From positions 1-64,000 of the forward strand of contig JACPUW010000026.1 in NCBI GenBank assembly GCA_016192035.1: a DNA stretch of 64,000 bases, read 5' to 3'. The notes beneath the pieces were generated by a model. The model saw only the letters and a program-made list of their open reading frames with translations. It did not search any database and had not been told where the DNA came from. This document shows positions 8,847 through 18,784 of the stretch, in pieces (the first letter of the stretch is position 1; each line of letters begins with the position of its first letter). The translations under genes were made by a program, and so were the position numbers. This stretch comes from Bacteroidota bacterium. Lineage in GTDB: Bacteria > Bacteroidota > Bacteroidia > CAILMK01 > JACPUW01.

Positions 8847-10976
8847 ATGAAAAAGAAATTGATTTTGCCCCTGCTCAGCGGGGCCTTGCTCCTTGCAGCG
8901 TGGGGAGTGGCCAGTCATTTACAAAAGCCAAAACCTAGCTACACCGAAGGCTACCAAGATGAAAACCTACTGGGCCGCATGGTGGCCGAATTGCTAGATG
9001 CCCACCACTACAGCCCAAGGACCATAAACGATGACATTTCGGCCATGGCCTTTGATTTTTACCTGGAAAGTTTGGACTACAACAAGCAGTACTTCCTTCA
9101 ATCGGACATTGACGCACTGTCAAAATACAAATACAGCATAGACAACGAATTGAAAGATGGCAAGCTGGAGTTTTATTTTAAGGCGGTAGCACTTTTTTAC
9201 CAGCGCTTAGATGAGGCCGAGGCCATTTCCAAAGAGTTGTTTGACAGTCCTTTCACCTTTGAATCCGAAGGGTACTTTGAAACAGATGCCACCAAAAGGA
9301 AATACTTTGCCACAGAGGCTGAGCGAAAAGAGTATTGGGTTTCATTTGCCAAATACGTGGTGATGAACCGACTGGCCAATAAGATGGAAAAAGCTGAAAG
9401 AGACCAAGCCAAGGGAAATGCGGCGGCAGATTCAGTGGAGATAGAAGACTGGGCCACCATGGAGAAGAAGTCGAGGGAACAAGAATCGGAAAACCTGGCC
9501 AACCGTTTTAAGCGTCGGCGCGAAATAGATGCCGAAGACCAGTTTTCCTTTTTCATAAACAGTCTAAATGCTGCCTTTGGCCCTCACACAGAGTACTTTC
9601 CACCACAAGAAAGGGAGAACTTTGAAATGAGGATGACCGGAAGGCTGGAAGGCATAGGAGCCCAGCTCACCAAAGACAATGAGTATATTAAAGTAGTGTA
9701 CATAGTGCCGGGAAGCGCTTCATGGCGACAGGGTGAACTCAAGGAAAACGACCTGATAATAAAAGTGGCACAGCAGGGCGAAGAAGCAGTGGATATAGTG
9801 GACGCCCCTATGAAAGATGCCATAAAGATGATACGTGGGCCTAAGGGTACCGAGGTGACCCTCACCATTCAGAAACCGAGTGGGGAGACCAAAGAAATTA
9901 CCATAGTGCGGGATGTAGTGGTGCAGGATGAGACATACGCCAAATCAGCCCTGATAGACAACAGCAACACCAAACACAAGCTGGGATATATCTATTTGCC
10001 AAGCTTTTACAGCACTTTCGGTGGCATGGACGGACGGAGCAGTGCCATAGACGTGAAAACCGAAGTGGAAAGGCTTATGGCTGTTGGTGCCAAAGGAATC
10101 ATCCTGGACTTGCGCAACAACGGTGGAGGTTCACTCCAAGAGGCCGTGGACATGGCAGGTTTGTTTTTTGACAAAGGCCCGGTGGTGCAGGTAAAAGATG
10201 AGGGAAGGCCACCCCGGGTGTATGGCGACAGGGATCCCTCAGTGACCTACGCCGGCCCTATAGTAGTGATGGTAAACAACTTCAGCGCATCGGCGAGTGA
10301 AATACTGGCCGCCGCCCTCAAGGACTACGGAAGGGCCATAGTGGTGGGCAACCGCACATTTGGCAAGGGAACGGTGCAAACCATGATGGACTTAAATGAA
10401 TACCTCAAAAAAGAAGACAACCCAAGCGGCCCACTGGGCTCGCTAAAAATCACCATACAACAGTTTTATCGGGTGAACGGGGCATCTACCCAGCTACATG
10501 GGGTACACCCCCACATTTATTTCCCCAATGAGTACGGGTTTATGGAAGGGAGCATAGCACAAGAAAAGAACCCCTTGCCCTGGGACTCTTTGGCGCCAGC
10601 GAACTATATGCCTTCAAACCTCGGTACCTACAACCTTGATAAAATAATGAAAAACAGTGCTAAGCGGATGGAGAAAAGCCACATATTTACTGAGGTGAAC
10701 CGCCGGAACGACGCGCTTAGGCTGCAACGGGAAAAAACCCTGGTGATGCTAAACCTGGATGAAGAAATGAAACAAAGGGAGCAGGCCAACGCACTGCAAA
10801 AAGAGTTCAAAGAACTATTCACTCCTGATGGCCATTTGCATTTTACAAGTCTCCAAGTATTTAAGGAAGAAGAAGATGAAGCCGTAAAGAAAGAAAAGAA
10901 GGAAGCTTGGGAAAAAGCCCTTCAAAAAGATTTCTATCTTTATGAAGCTATTGATATACTGGAAGATGCCATTTAA
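8847..10976 (+). CDS. Carboxy-terminal processing protease (S41 family, Prc/Tsp-like)
   Basis: Periplasmic protease that trims or degrades proteins from the C-terminus. It has 709 residues from the ATG at 8847, starting MKKKLILPLLSGALLLAAWG; an in-frame TTG 15 bases earlier is less likely. Domains in order are the signal anchor, the Tsp N-terminal helical domain (about 30-230), a PDZ domain (about 240-340, with GIGAQL and a carboxylate loop), the S41 catalytic domain, and a charged C-terminal helical domain. The Ser-Asp-Lys residues of E. coli Prc are at matching spacing: Ser482 in SASASE, Asp493, Lys507 in FGKGTVQ. It is probably monocistronic or the last gene of the unit starting at 7168. 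Confidence 0.95.
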   Translation: MKKKLILPLLSGALLLAAWGVASHLQKPKPSYTEGYQDENLLGRMVAELLDAHHYSPRTINDDISAMAFDFYLESLDYNKQYFLQSDIDALSKYKYSIDNELKDGKLEFYFKAVALFYQRLDEAEAISKELFDSPFTFESEGYFETDATKRKYFATEAERKEYWVSFAKYVVMNRLANKMEKAERDQAKGNAAADSVEIEDWATMEKKSREQESENLANRFKRRREIDAEDQFSFFINSLNAAFGPHTEYFPPQERENFEMRMTGRLEGIGAQLTKDNEYIKVVYIVPGSASWRQGELKENDLIIKVAQQGEEAVDIVDAPMKDAIKMIRGPKGTEVTLTIQKPSGETKEITIVRDVVVQDETYAKSALIDNSNTKHKLGYIYLPSFYSTFGGMDGRSSAIDVKTEVERLMAVGAKGIILDLRNNGGGSLQEAVDMAGLFFDKGPVVQVKDEGRPPRVYGDRDPSVTYAGPIVVMVNNFSASASEILAAALKDYGRAIVVGNRTFGKGTVQTMMDLNEYLKKEDNPSGPLGSLKITIQQFYRVNGASTQLHGVHPHIYFPNEYGFMEGSIAQEKNPLPWDSLAPANYMPSNLGTYNLDKIMKNSAKRMEKSHIFTEVNRRNDALRLQREKTLVMLNLDEEMKQREQANALQKEFKELFTPDGHLHFTSLQVFKEEEDEAVKKEKKEAWEKALQKDFYLYEAIDILEDAI

Positions 10977-11158
10977 ATAAGGCTGATTGTTTTTCTTTTG
11001 GCCATTTTGTTCATCTTGCGTAGTCCTGTGCCGGGGGTATGGTGTTCCCAATTGTCCACCAGGTACAGTCCAAAAAGCCAAAGTAGATGGTGAATCATTT
11101 GATTACAGGACAAAATCAGCTAGGTAACACATTCAAATTATGGCACATTCCCTCCTGC

Positions 11159-11166
11159 TACCTTTG
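11159..11166 (+). promoter_or_regulatory. -7 box TACCTTTG just before the 11171 gene
   Basis: An exact TAnnTTTG match ends four bases before the ATG at 11171. With the normal box-to-start distance in Bacteroidota, transcription would begin at or next to the start codon, implying a leaderless or near-leaderless message. No TTG is visible at the standard -33 spacing. The same octamer occurs at 57300 and 63554. Confidence 0.4.
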
Positions 11167-11170
11167 TGCT

Positions 11171-12619
11171 ATGTTGCGCATCCTAGTTTTGTTTCACTTG
11201 TTTCCTGTGGTGGCCCTGGGCCAAGAAATACTCTGGAGTACCCCGCAGAAAATTACCAATAGCACTTACTACACCAACATACTGGGCCAAAACCCAGATG
11301 GAGTATTTTATTTTCAAACATCAAAAAATGAAAGGGATAGGCATATCTTGGTTACAGCCCTGCGCCACGACATGAAGCTAAGGGTGCGCAAGGAATTCCT
11401 CAACGGCAAGGATGAGTATCTTGAAAAAATCGTGCTTCTCAATAGCAAATTGACCATGTTGTACACCATACGCAACAGAAAGGATGGCATTTCCCAGCTT
11501 TTTGCCAAAAGCCTAGACATGGACCTAAATGAAATGGTGGACGACAAACCCATTCTCACCACCACCGGCGATGCCGCCAGGTTGGACCTCTTGTCAGTAT
11601 ATCCCGGCAGGGAAAGAAATTCCATGCTCCTTGTCTTGGCCGCCAACAATGATTCACTTCACAACAACCTAACACTGATAGTCCTTGATGAAAACGGCCA
11701 AGAAACACACCGCCACAAGCTGTCCATTGGGCTTGACTTGCCATTCACCCTTAGCCGCCAAGTGTTTGTTGACAATAGGTTTATAGCGGTATTAAACTTT
11801 GAGCGCAAAGACGGCCTGTTAAAAAAGGAACCTGTTAAAATACTGGTTGAGAAAGATTTGAATACCGGCCAAATGCGATTGCATGAACTGTGGGGACCTG
11901 ACTTCAATACCACCTATGGGCTGATGAACTATGACAACCAGACAAATGCACTTCAGTTTACCGCCTTTTACTACGCCCAAGACTCTACCTATCCTCAGGG
12001 ATTTTACCAATACCAGGTATATACCGAAAAAGACAGTGCCAAACAACGATTACTTGCCTTCAACCCCCTATTTATGAACGAATTGTTTGGAAAGGCCCGA
12101 TCTACCAACGACCTAAGGAGCCTATACCTGATGAAAGCCATCAAGCGCAGCGATGGTGGCGATATACTTATTTGTGAAAGGAAAGAGATTGACGAACAAC
12201 ACCTTGATGACATTTCTGTATATGGTGTACAGCACACCTACACCCGCTACTATTACTACTATTATGAAATTTCTATCTTGTCGCTTTCGCCCGACAACAG
12301 CTTGGAATGGCACAAAATGATAAAAAAAGAACAGATTTCCCTCAATGATGATGGTTACTACTCCTCCTTTGGATGCCAGGTAACCCGCGACCGCCTCTAC
12401 TTTGTGTATAACGACCTTACCCGCAAATCGAGCAACGTGATGCTCTATGAGGTAAACCCCTATGGCCAGGGCGAGGGAAACATCTTTTTGAAATCGGCCG
12501 AACTAGACGGCTATGCCATTCCAAAAGAATCCATACAAGTGAGCGACAATGAGTTTCTGCTCCCGGTGGTAAAACTCAGGGAAGGCTTTAGCTTAGTGAA
12601 AATCAGGCAAGCCAAATAG
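11171..12619 (+). CDS. Secreted protein of unknown function
   Basis: About 482 residues from the ATG at 11171, chosen because it begins a clean signal peptide (MLRILVLFHLFPVVALGQ) cut before EILWST. The rest is hydrophilic with regularly spaced strand-like segments (for example RDRHILVTALRHDMKLRV and DILICERKEI), and a run of tyrosines (TRYYYYYYE) at about 385. The pattern suggests a beta-propeller-like protein, but I cannot assign it. It has no type A sorting domain, so it is probably periplasmic or outer-membrane associated rather than a T9SS substrate. It converges on the giant gene at 12661, with a hairpin between them. Confidence 0.75.
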   Translation: MLRILVLFHLFPVVALGQEILWSTPQKITNSTYYTNILGQNPDGVFYFQTSKNERDRHILVTALRHDMKLRVRKEFLNGKDEYLEKIVLLNSKLTMLYTIRNRKDGISQLFAKSLDMDLNEMVDDKPILTTTGDAARLDLLSVYPGRERNSMLLVLAANNDSLHNNLTLIVLDENGQETHRHKLSIGLDLPFTLSRQVFVDNRFIAVLNFERKDGLLKKEPVKILVEKDLNTGQMRLHELWGPDFNTTYGLMNYDNQTNALQFTAFYYAQDSTYPQGFYQYQVYTEKDSAKQRLLAFNPLFMNELFGKARSTNDLRSLYLMKAIKRSDGGDILICERKEIDEQHLDDISVYGVQHTYTRYYYYYYEISILSLSPDNSLEWHKMIKKEQISLNDDGYYSSFGCQVTRDRLYFVYNDLTRKSSNVMLYEVNPYGQGEGNIFLKSAELDGYAIPKESIQVSDNEFLLPVVKLREGFSLVKIRQAK

Positions 12620-12642
12620 CCACCGGGGTCGCCCTATACGGC

Positions 12643-12666
12643 CGGTAGGTTAAGCCAAACCTACCG
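12643..12666. terminator. Bidirectional hairpin between convergent genes
   Basis: CGGTAGGTT (12643-12651) and AACCTACCG (12658-12666) form a perfect 9-base-pair stem with a 6-base loop. It sits in the 41-base gap between two convergent genes and overlaps the stop codon of the minus-strand gene. There is no long T-tract, but position and symmetry fit a shared terminator. Confidence 0.6.
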
Positions 12667-15600
12667 AACAACCGTAAGCGGCAGGCTAACAGAGCCGTGG
12701 ACTCCTACTACTTCAATGTGATATATGCCTGGTGTAAGCTGGGAGATGGGCATGGCCCAGGGCACCCCAACCGATAAGGCCACCTTTTGCCGCCACATTT
12801 CTTGGCCTAGTGCATTGATTACCTGTACCTGCCCCCTAAACCCTTCTTGTCCAGAAAGCTGAAGATAAACCAAGTCTGAACCGGGGTTGGGAAATAGGCG
12901 AAAGTCTAGCGGCGAAATACCCTCATCCATTCCGATATTATCTTCTACCACCACGGTGCGCACTTTTTGTGTTGCCGTATTGCCAGACCGATCGGTTGCA
13001 TCATAAAACACACTGTATTCACCCTTTACTAAGGTATTTACCTTGCCGCTAATCACCAGGTCCACATCCTGGTAGAAATTATCGGTCACATCTGCGCTGT
13101 CTTCCACATAGGTGTCTTTCAGTTTAAGGACCACTTTCTCGCTTCCCCTCAGCACTATTATCGGTGCTTCGCGGTCAAGCACATGCACATCCCTGGTCAC
13201 CGGCTCGGCAAAATTGCCGGCATTGTCAAAAGCAGAATAGATTACCTCATACTGGCCCAGCCTGGCCGTGTCTATGCGCACCTCCACCACTATGTTCCCG
13301 CTCACATCTCCGTCCACATTGTCGGTAGCTGTGGCGCCAGGGTCGGCAAAAGAGGTGAACACATCCATTTCCATAGGGTTATCGCCAAGCAAACTAATGG
13401 TGGGTTTGGTCTGGTCGCCCAGCATGATTACCGTCCGTTTCACCTCCAGGGCTTTGTTTCCTACCGCATCAGACACATTGTATGACACCGTATAAGTGCC
13501 TGCCTTTGTATTGTTTACATTGTTTTTTGTCACAATTTTGTGGGTTATATCGCCGTCCACATTGTCATACGCAGTAGCCCCAGCATCCACATACGGATAG
13601 CCTATTTCGGCAAATTCGGTGGGAGACCCCAATAGGGTTATTTCAGGCCGCACATTGTCAGGCCCTACTACTACGCGGTAATCCTCAAACTCTCCGTATG
13701 CCACAGGCCCGCAAGGAGTAACGGTTGTAGCCCCCAAACTGGTGCCCACGCGCATGCGGGTTTGGCCATAGGGCACAGCTGACGGCACGCGCAGGGTATC
13801 TGTGAAAATCATGGATGAAGCTGAGGCCCAAGCAAGGGCGTTTTCCAAGGTATCGTCAAAATCACCGTCCTGGTTATAGTCTATCCAGATGGCCACGTTC
13901 ATGGCTGGCGATGCGGAATTCCTGGCCACTGTTACTGGGTAACGCGCCCCTCTTACCAGTGCGGTGCCAGCGGTACGCGTATAGTTGGTGTATGACTGTG
14001 CGCCTATGCTGCTGCTTTGCTCTATGTCACCAAGTTTAAAATAAGATATGCCCAGTTGGGTGGTAGGCGGCTGTACCGTTACCAGAGGCACACAGTAATT
14101 AAAAACAGTGATATAGTCCTGTTTTATCAAAGAATCGGCGCCCAGGCTATTGCGCACATAGAGTTTCACATCATATGTATCGGCCACTGCAAACGAAACT
14201 TCCAATCTAGGCATGGTATCACTCCCGCTTTCTATGGTGTAGCTAGATGGGCTGAATTCCCACCGCCACAACCCAGGGCCATTGGTAGATCGGTCGTGCA
14301 ATTCAAACAAATCACTGGTGGCACCCTTGCGCTGGTTCACGGCAAATCTGGCCTTAGGCTTTCCTTTTGGGTTGATTACCAGTATTTTCTTAACCAAGCT
14401 ATCACTTGCACCGCAGGCATCCACCCGCATTTCTACGTTGTAGTTGCCCACCTTGGCGTAGCTATAGTGCGGATTTGCCAGGGTATCGTCCACCTTGCCG
14501 TTGTTGTCAAAATCCCATTTCCACTTTAACTGGTCATTGCCTTTATCATCCGTTCTATCAAAGAAAAAAACCACATTTCCACCCGTATAGGCTGTGTCCG
14601 GCAGTTCAAAGTCAAGCACTGGTTCGTCATATGGCACTGACGACCAATCGGCCACAAATCCTTGAAATGAAGAATTGAAACCGGTGGCCCTATGTTCAAA
14701 ATACATGGCACCTGATTTGGCTATAAGCGTGAGCGATAGCGGCGTATAACCGTTGGTAAACCCGCTTCCGGCGTGTAGGGGAGTGCCTGTGGCATCCTCA
14801 CCGTCATACACCCGCAGGTAGTCGCCCGGGCGGTAATCAAACTCCTTGAACCGAACCACAATTTCTTTGGCACAAGGTTTCAACAAGAAATCACAACCGG
14901 TAGATGAATATACCAAGTTTTCGCCTCCGTCATCGGTAAGCCTACCCCCAGGTGCTTCATCCCTAAAGGGATACACACACATTTCGCGGCGGGTTTCTAC
15001 CAATATGTACTTAGGCTTGGTCAACTGGGAACCACTTCCCAGGTCATTTGACGCGGTCAATCTAATGGTGTAGTATCCGGGCTCAAAAAAGGCAATTTCA
15101 GGATTGCGGCTGCCTTTGTTGGTACCGTTCACAAACATGTAGTTGAATGGATCGCCGCTAACTGTCCATGCCCAAGAATTGGGGCCCTGGGTAGATAGGT
15201 CAAAAAACTTCACCTCATCATTTACATAGAGTATGGTATCATTTGCATAAAACCGCGACTGTGGGACTGAAGTGGCCGAATCTACCCGGACGTAATGGTA
15301 AACCGTGTCGGATCCTTTGCAGTTTTGGGCAACCATTCGAACGGCATGTTGCCCCCGCTGCGCAAACATGACCGAAACAAAGGTGGCATTTGTGTCGTCA
15401 AACACTCCATCGTTGTCAGTGTCCCAGTAATAGGTATTGGCCGTGCCAACCACGGTTTTGTTTTCTATGATCATGGCACTGTTCACATAGCCTATGGTAT
15501 CGGCGGCTATTTTGGCCTCCGGTTTTACGTTGGGCGAAGCCGACCACACCAACTTAAAGCCAGAACTATCGCCAGCCCGGTCGGTGGTCATTTCTACCAT

Positions 15601-18438
15601 TACCGCACCTAACACCGATTTTAAGTTGGCCGGCTTGACAAACCCGGTAAAACCGCTTCCATTGTGCAATGGGACTTTGGTGCCTGAAACCACGTCATAA
15701 TCAAACACCTTCACAAAGTCATTCAAGTTGAGCGCAAACTCGGTAAAAGCCAATGTGATGGGGCCTGCGCAAGATGGTTGGATCACAAAGGCGCATCCTT
15801 CAGAATTGCCATACCGCCCTTTCTTTCCGCCAGAATCATACAGTACCCCATTGAATAACGGGGAGAAGGTCACGTCACTTTCGCACATATTGTACTCATC
15901 GCTCACTTCAATAAAGTCCACCTTTGTTTTGCTGTCTTTGCCCGCAGGGTTTGACACACTGAGCTTTACGGTATATTTACCGGTTAGGTCATACTGGTGG
16001 AGCGGATTGTCAACCTGAGAGGTATCTCCATCGCCAAATACCCATTCATAAGTGGTGGGATCATTGGTGCTTTGATCAAGGAACGACACAATTTGGCCAG
16101 CTTTTACTTGGGTTTGGTTGGCGGTGAACTCTACCGATGGCTTGCTGTAGTCCTTAGCGGAAAAAGTTCGGGAAAGGCTATCTATTCCGGCCCCATTTTC
16201 AACCACCAGGGTTACCGTATAAGTGGTCTTGTCATCAAATGACACTATTGGGTTTTGGCTTGCCGTGGTGGTTCCCTGTAGAAAGGTATGGGTCTTTGGC
16301 GCAATTCGCCATGTCCATTTATTGGGTCTATTTACTGACAAATCAACCAAATACGTGGGCGCGGTTTTATAGGGTTCAAAGTCGTTGGCGTTGAAATTGG
16401 CTATGGGAGCCAACTCATCCACAATCTTGACCGCCTTGAGCACCGAGTCGGCGCATCCACCCTGTGTTTGCACCTTGAGTTTCACATAGTAAGTCCCTTC
16501 CTTGGCATACTCAAAGGAAGGAGTTGGTCCAAAGGCTTGGTTTACCGGTGAACTGGGATCGCCAAAATTCCATTCCCAAAACACCACATCGGCATCCCTT
16601 GTCTGGTCGGTAAAACGTATTTCAGTGCCTGACAAAACGGTACTCATGCTAAACCGCACATCGGGGTCTTCCACGCGTACTATGGCATAAGCCGTATCGG
16701 GAGTGCCTGGTTTATTGGTATTTACCACCAGTCGCACCTTGTATGTGCCGGCCTTGGCATACCGGTGTTTGGGGTTGGCGGTGTTGGCTGTTTGGCCATC
16801 GCCAAAATCCCAACTCCATGAGGATATGGAGTAAAAAGTTGTATTGTAGGTAAATGACCTGTCGCTAAATTCGGTACTGTCGCCTGCACACACCGTGGAA
16901 TAGACAAAGCTGGCCACTGGCTCCCCTTCATCGGTTATATATATTGTATAGTCTTCTACTTCACCTATTTCTACTGTCCTGTCGCATGCCTGTGGCGCAG
17001 GTTTCCACGGAGCCATATCGGCTTTAGACCCAGTGCTTACCCTCATGCGGGTAGGGCCCACATTGGCATTGGTAGGCACTTGTACCATGGCCAGCACCGG
17101 GCCGTAGGTAAAGTTGGTTGGCGAGGCGTTCGATATGCTATCGGCCAAGACCAATTCACCGGCATCATGGAAATCACCATCGGCATTAAAGTCTATCCAC
17201 ACCCTTGTATTAGAATTGTTTACCCCGTTTCCTATCTCCACCACCAGTTGCATGGAGTCTCCCCTGGCCACCTCCGTGCTGCGGTTGGTATAGTCAGCGT
17301 ATCCAGTGGTATTGTAGGTGCTGTAAAGGTTTATGTTGCCAAAATTGACCCTTCTCACATACACAAACATGCTCCTATTGCCCTTGCTTATGCAGTATCC
17401 CAAAGGACGGTCGCCAAAGGGGCTCACGGTCTTGGGCACCCTTCTGGTAATTACATGTATGCCGTTGCATCGTGCATCAACCTTACTCGACAACAGGGCT
17501 GTATTGCGCACATCAAGTGCCAACCAGAAGAAGTTTGTTCCCTGCCGCAACTCCACATTAGAGCCTAGGGAAAATTCCAATCCTGGGCGCGATAACGTGT
17601 CAACCAAGTTGTTAGTGGCAAATTCGGGGTTCTTTCCGGTGTAATACAGTTTTGCCTTTGCTATGTCTTTGGGGTCGGTGGTACCCATAAGGCTCAGGAA
17701 GAAAGTGTCCACGGTCAATGGGCTAATCACGCCATCGGGATTGGTAGTGACATCAATGCGCAGGATTTCATTGTCATAACTACCTATTTCTATCTCGTCG
17801 AAACTTGGGTGCGACACATCCAATGACTTGAATAACTGAATGTTTGGTTTAACAATTTCTATGGCATAATCTTGAAAGTGCTGGGCCCAATCGGCTATTT
17901 GAGCCGGAAAATTGTCAGCGCGGCTGTTGTTGCACGGGTCGGGCACCTTGTTGCCATAGAGCGTACCCACCCGCATGCGGGTAAATCCCAGTACCGCATT
18001 CTTAGGAATAGTGACCGTAAAAGAGTAGTTGTGGTTGCCCACATTGGCCACATCAGTCCTAGAGGCCACTAGTTCGGTGGACTCAAACGTCTTGTTCTGG
18101 TTGAAGTCTATCCAAACCGCAAAAGTCTGGGTATTAGCCCCATTGCCCAATGCAATATTGAGCGGGTACTTCGCTGTTTGGGTGAGACGGGCCGTATCTG
18201 AAGCCGTAAAATCGTCATACACGCCGCTGTAATACACACTGGTTGGTTCAGTAGTATTGCGGTCTATCTCACTGATAGACACCTTCAAGAAATGGGTATA
18301 AAATGGGGTTGCTTGACCTGACGTGGGGTTTCCAAGCCCTGAATACTTGGGGGTACAGTACTTGGTTTGGGCTGTGGAGTAGAAGCTGGTACACAAGGAA
18401 GCCAAGATGATGACCAGTAGGGTTACAGTGGAGCGCAT
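12661..18438 (-). CDS. Giant multidomain T9SS substrate (GEVED, PKD, CUB, DUF5011 repeats)
   Basis: About 1925 residues from the ATG at 18436-18438 (MRSTVTLLVIILASLCTSFY signal peptide); an ATG seven codons earlier is an alternative. In order: a GEVED domain (VWIDFNQNKTFE through MRVGTLYG); a region like the N-terminal domain of BNR sialidase-type proteins; a second GEVED (VWIDFNADGDFHD); and several PKD domains (WSWDFGDGQTANTANPKHRY, YEWVFGDGDTSQVDNPLHQY). These are interleaved with two CUB-like domains opening MCESDVTF and MCVYPFRD. Then come a third GEVED (IWIDYNQDGDFDD), three DUF5011/HYR-like repeats with DNVDGDI or DNVDGDV, and a type A sorting domain (FRLFPNPGSD). Expected fate: export by T9SS and anchoring or release at the cell surface. 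No catalytic domain is visible; adhesion or binding is inferred. Confidence 0.9.
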   Translation of the reverse strand: MRSTVTLLVIILASLCTSFYSTAQTKYCTPKYSGLGNPTSGQATPFYTHFLKVSISEIDRNTTEPTSVYYSGVYDDFTASDTARLTQTAKYPLNIALGNGANTQTFAVWIDFNQNKTFESTELVASRTDVANVGNHNYSFTVTIPKNAVLGFTRMRVGTLYGNKVPDPCNNSRADNFPAQIADWAQHFQDYAIEIVKPNIQLFKSLDVSHPSFDEIEIGSYDNEILRIDVTTNPDGVISPLTVDTFFLSLMGTTDPKDIAKAKLYYTGKNPEFATNNLVDTLSRPGLEFSLGSNVELRQGTNFFWLALDVRNTALLSSKVDARCNGIHVITRRVPKTVSPFGDRPLGYCISKGNRSMFVYVRRVNFGNINLYSTYNTTGYADYTNRSTEVARGDSMQLVVEIGNGVNNSNTRVWIDFNADGDFHDAGELVLADSISNASPTNFTYGPVLAMVQVPTNANVGPTRMRVSTGSKADMAPWKPAPQACDRTVEIGEVEDYTIYITDEGEPVASFVYSTVCAGDSTEFSDRSFTYNTTFYSISSWSWDFGDGQTANTANPKHRYAKAGTYKVRLVVNTNKPGTPDTAYAIVRVEDPDVRFSMSTVLSGTEIRFTDQTRDADVVFWEWNFGDPSSPVNQAFGPTPSFEYAKEGTYYVKLKVQTQGGCADSVLKAVKIVDELAPIANFNANDFEPYKTAPTYLVDLSVNRPNKWTWRIAPKTHTFLQGTTTASQNPIVSFDDKTTYTVTLVVENGAGIDSLSRTFSAKDYSKPSVEFTANQTQVKAGQIVSFLDQSTNDPTTYEWVFGDGDTSQVDNPLHQYDLTGKYTVKLSVSNPAGKDSKTKVDFIEVSDEYNMCESDVTFSPLFNGVLYDSGGKKGRYGNSEGCAFVIQPSCAGPITLAFTEFALNLNDFVKVFDYDVVSGTKVPLHNGSGFTGFVKPANLKSVLGAVMVEMTTDRAGDSSGFKLVWSASPNVKPEAKIAADTIGYVNSAMIIENKTVVGTANTYYWDTDNDGVFDDTNATFVSVMFAQRGQHAVRMVAQNCKGSDTVYHYVRVDSATSVPQSRFYANDTILYVNDEVKFFDLSTQGPNSWAWTVSGDPFNYMFVNGTNKGSRNPEIAFFEPGYYTIRLTASNDLGSGSQLTKPKYILVETRREMCVYPFRDEAPGGRLTDDGGENLVYSSTGCDFLLKPCAKEIVVRFKEFDYRPGDYLRVYDGEDATGTPLHAGSGFTNGYTPLSLTLIAKSGAMYFEHRATGFNSSFQGFVADWSSVPYDEPVLDFELPDTAYTGGNVVFFFDRTDDKGNDQLKWKWDFDNNGKVDDTLANPHYSYAKVGNYNVEMRVDACGASDSLVKKILVINPKGKPKARFAVNQRKGATSDLFELHDRSTNGPGLWRWEFSPSSYTIESGSDTMPRLEVSFAVADTYDVKLYVRNSLGADSLIKQDYITVFNYCVPLVTVQPPTTQLGISYFKLGDIEQSSSIGAQSYTNYTRTAGTALVRGARYPVTVARNSASPAMNVAIWIDYNQDGDFDDTLENALAWASASSMIFTDTLRVPSAVPYGQTRMRVGTSLGATTVTPCGPVAYGEFEDYRVVVGPDNVRPEITLLGSPTEFAEIGYPYVDAGATAYDNVDGDITHKIVTKNNVNNTKAGTYTVSYNVSDAVGNKALEVKRTVIMLGDQTKPTISLLGDNPMEMDVFTSFADPGATATDNVDGDVSGNIVVEVRIDTARLGQYEVIYSAFDNAGNFAEPVTRDVHVLDREAPIIVLRGSEKVVLKLKDTYVEDSADVTDNFYQDVDLVISGKVNTLVKGEYSVFYDATDRSGNTATQKVRTVVVEDNIGMDEGISPLDFRLFPNPGSDLVYLQLSGQEGFRGQVQVINALGQEMWRQKVALSVGVPWAMPISQLTPGIYHIEVVGVHGSVSLPLTVVR

Positions 18439-18784
18439 AGGCGGAGATTTAGATGGCAAGGTAACAATTTTGGAATGAGGCTTCGTGTATTTTGATTTTT
18501 TGGGTATTTGTAGGAATACAATTTCCTGGATGGCCGGTCAGTGCATTGGGGGCGAGTTCCGAACACGGGTCCATTATTGTTCGGCGCACGCATATTGGCG
18601 GGAATGCGCCAGGATGAATATCTATGAATTAATGTTTTACCCAGTATAGTTTATTCAAATCACCCGGTGAGAAAGCGTTCAGCTGCCAAACCGAGTTTAG
18701 GCAAGTGGCACTTCATTGCCCGCGAACCCTTGCAGGCCAAATGGGGCAAGTCCTACATTCGCAACCAAAAGGACAACCTAAAGG
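18439..18784. other. Intergenic region between divergent genes (346 bases)
   Basis: Separates the giant secreted-protein gene (minus) from hisS (plus), so it must hold both promoters. I saw no exact TAnnTTTG box in a convincing position on either strand; TATTTTG near 18490 is one base short. A short open frame from 18667 that runs into hisS has no recognisable protein features. Nothing else is visible. Confidence 0.5.

Noticed and set aside
14017..14529. 170-codon open frame opposite the giant GEVED/CUB gene
   Set aside because: It shadows well-supported PKD and GEVED coding sequence and has no recognisable protein features.
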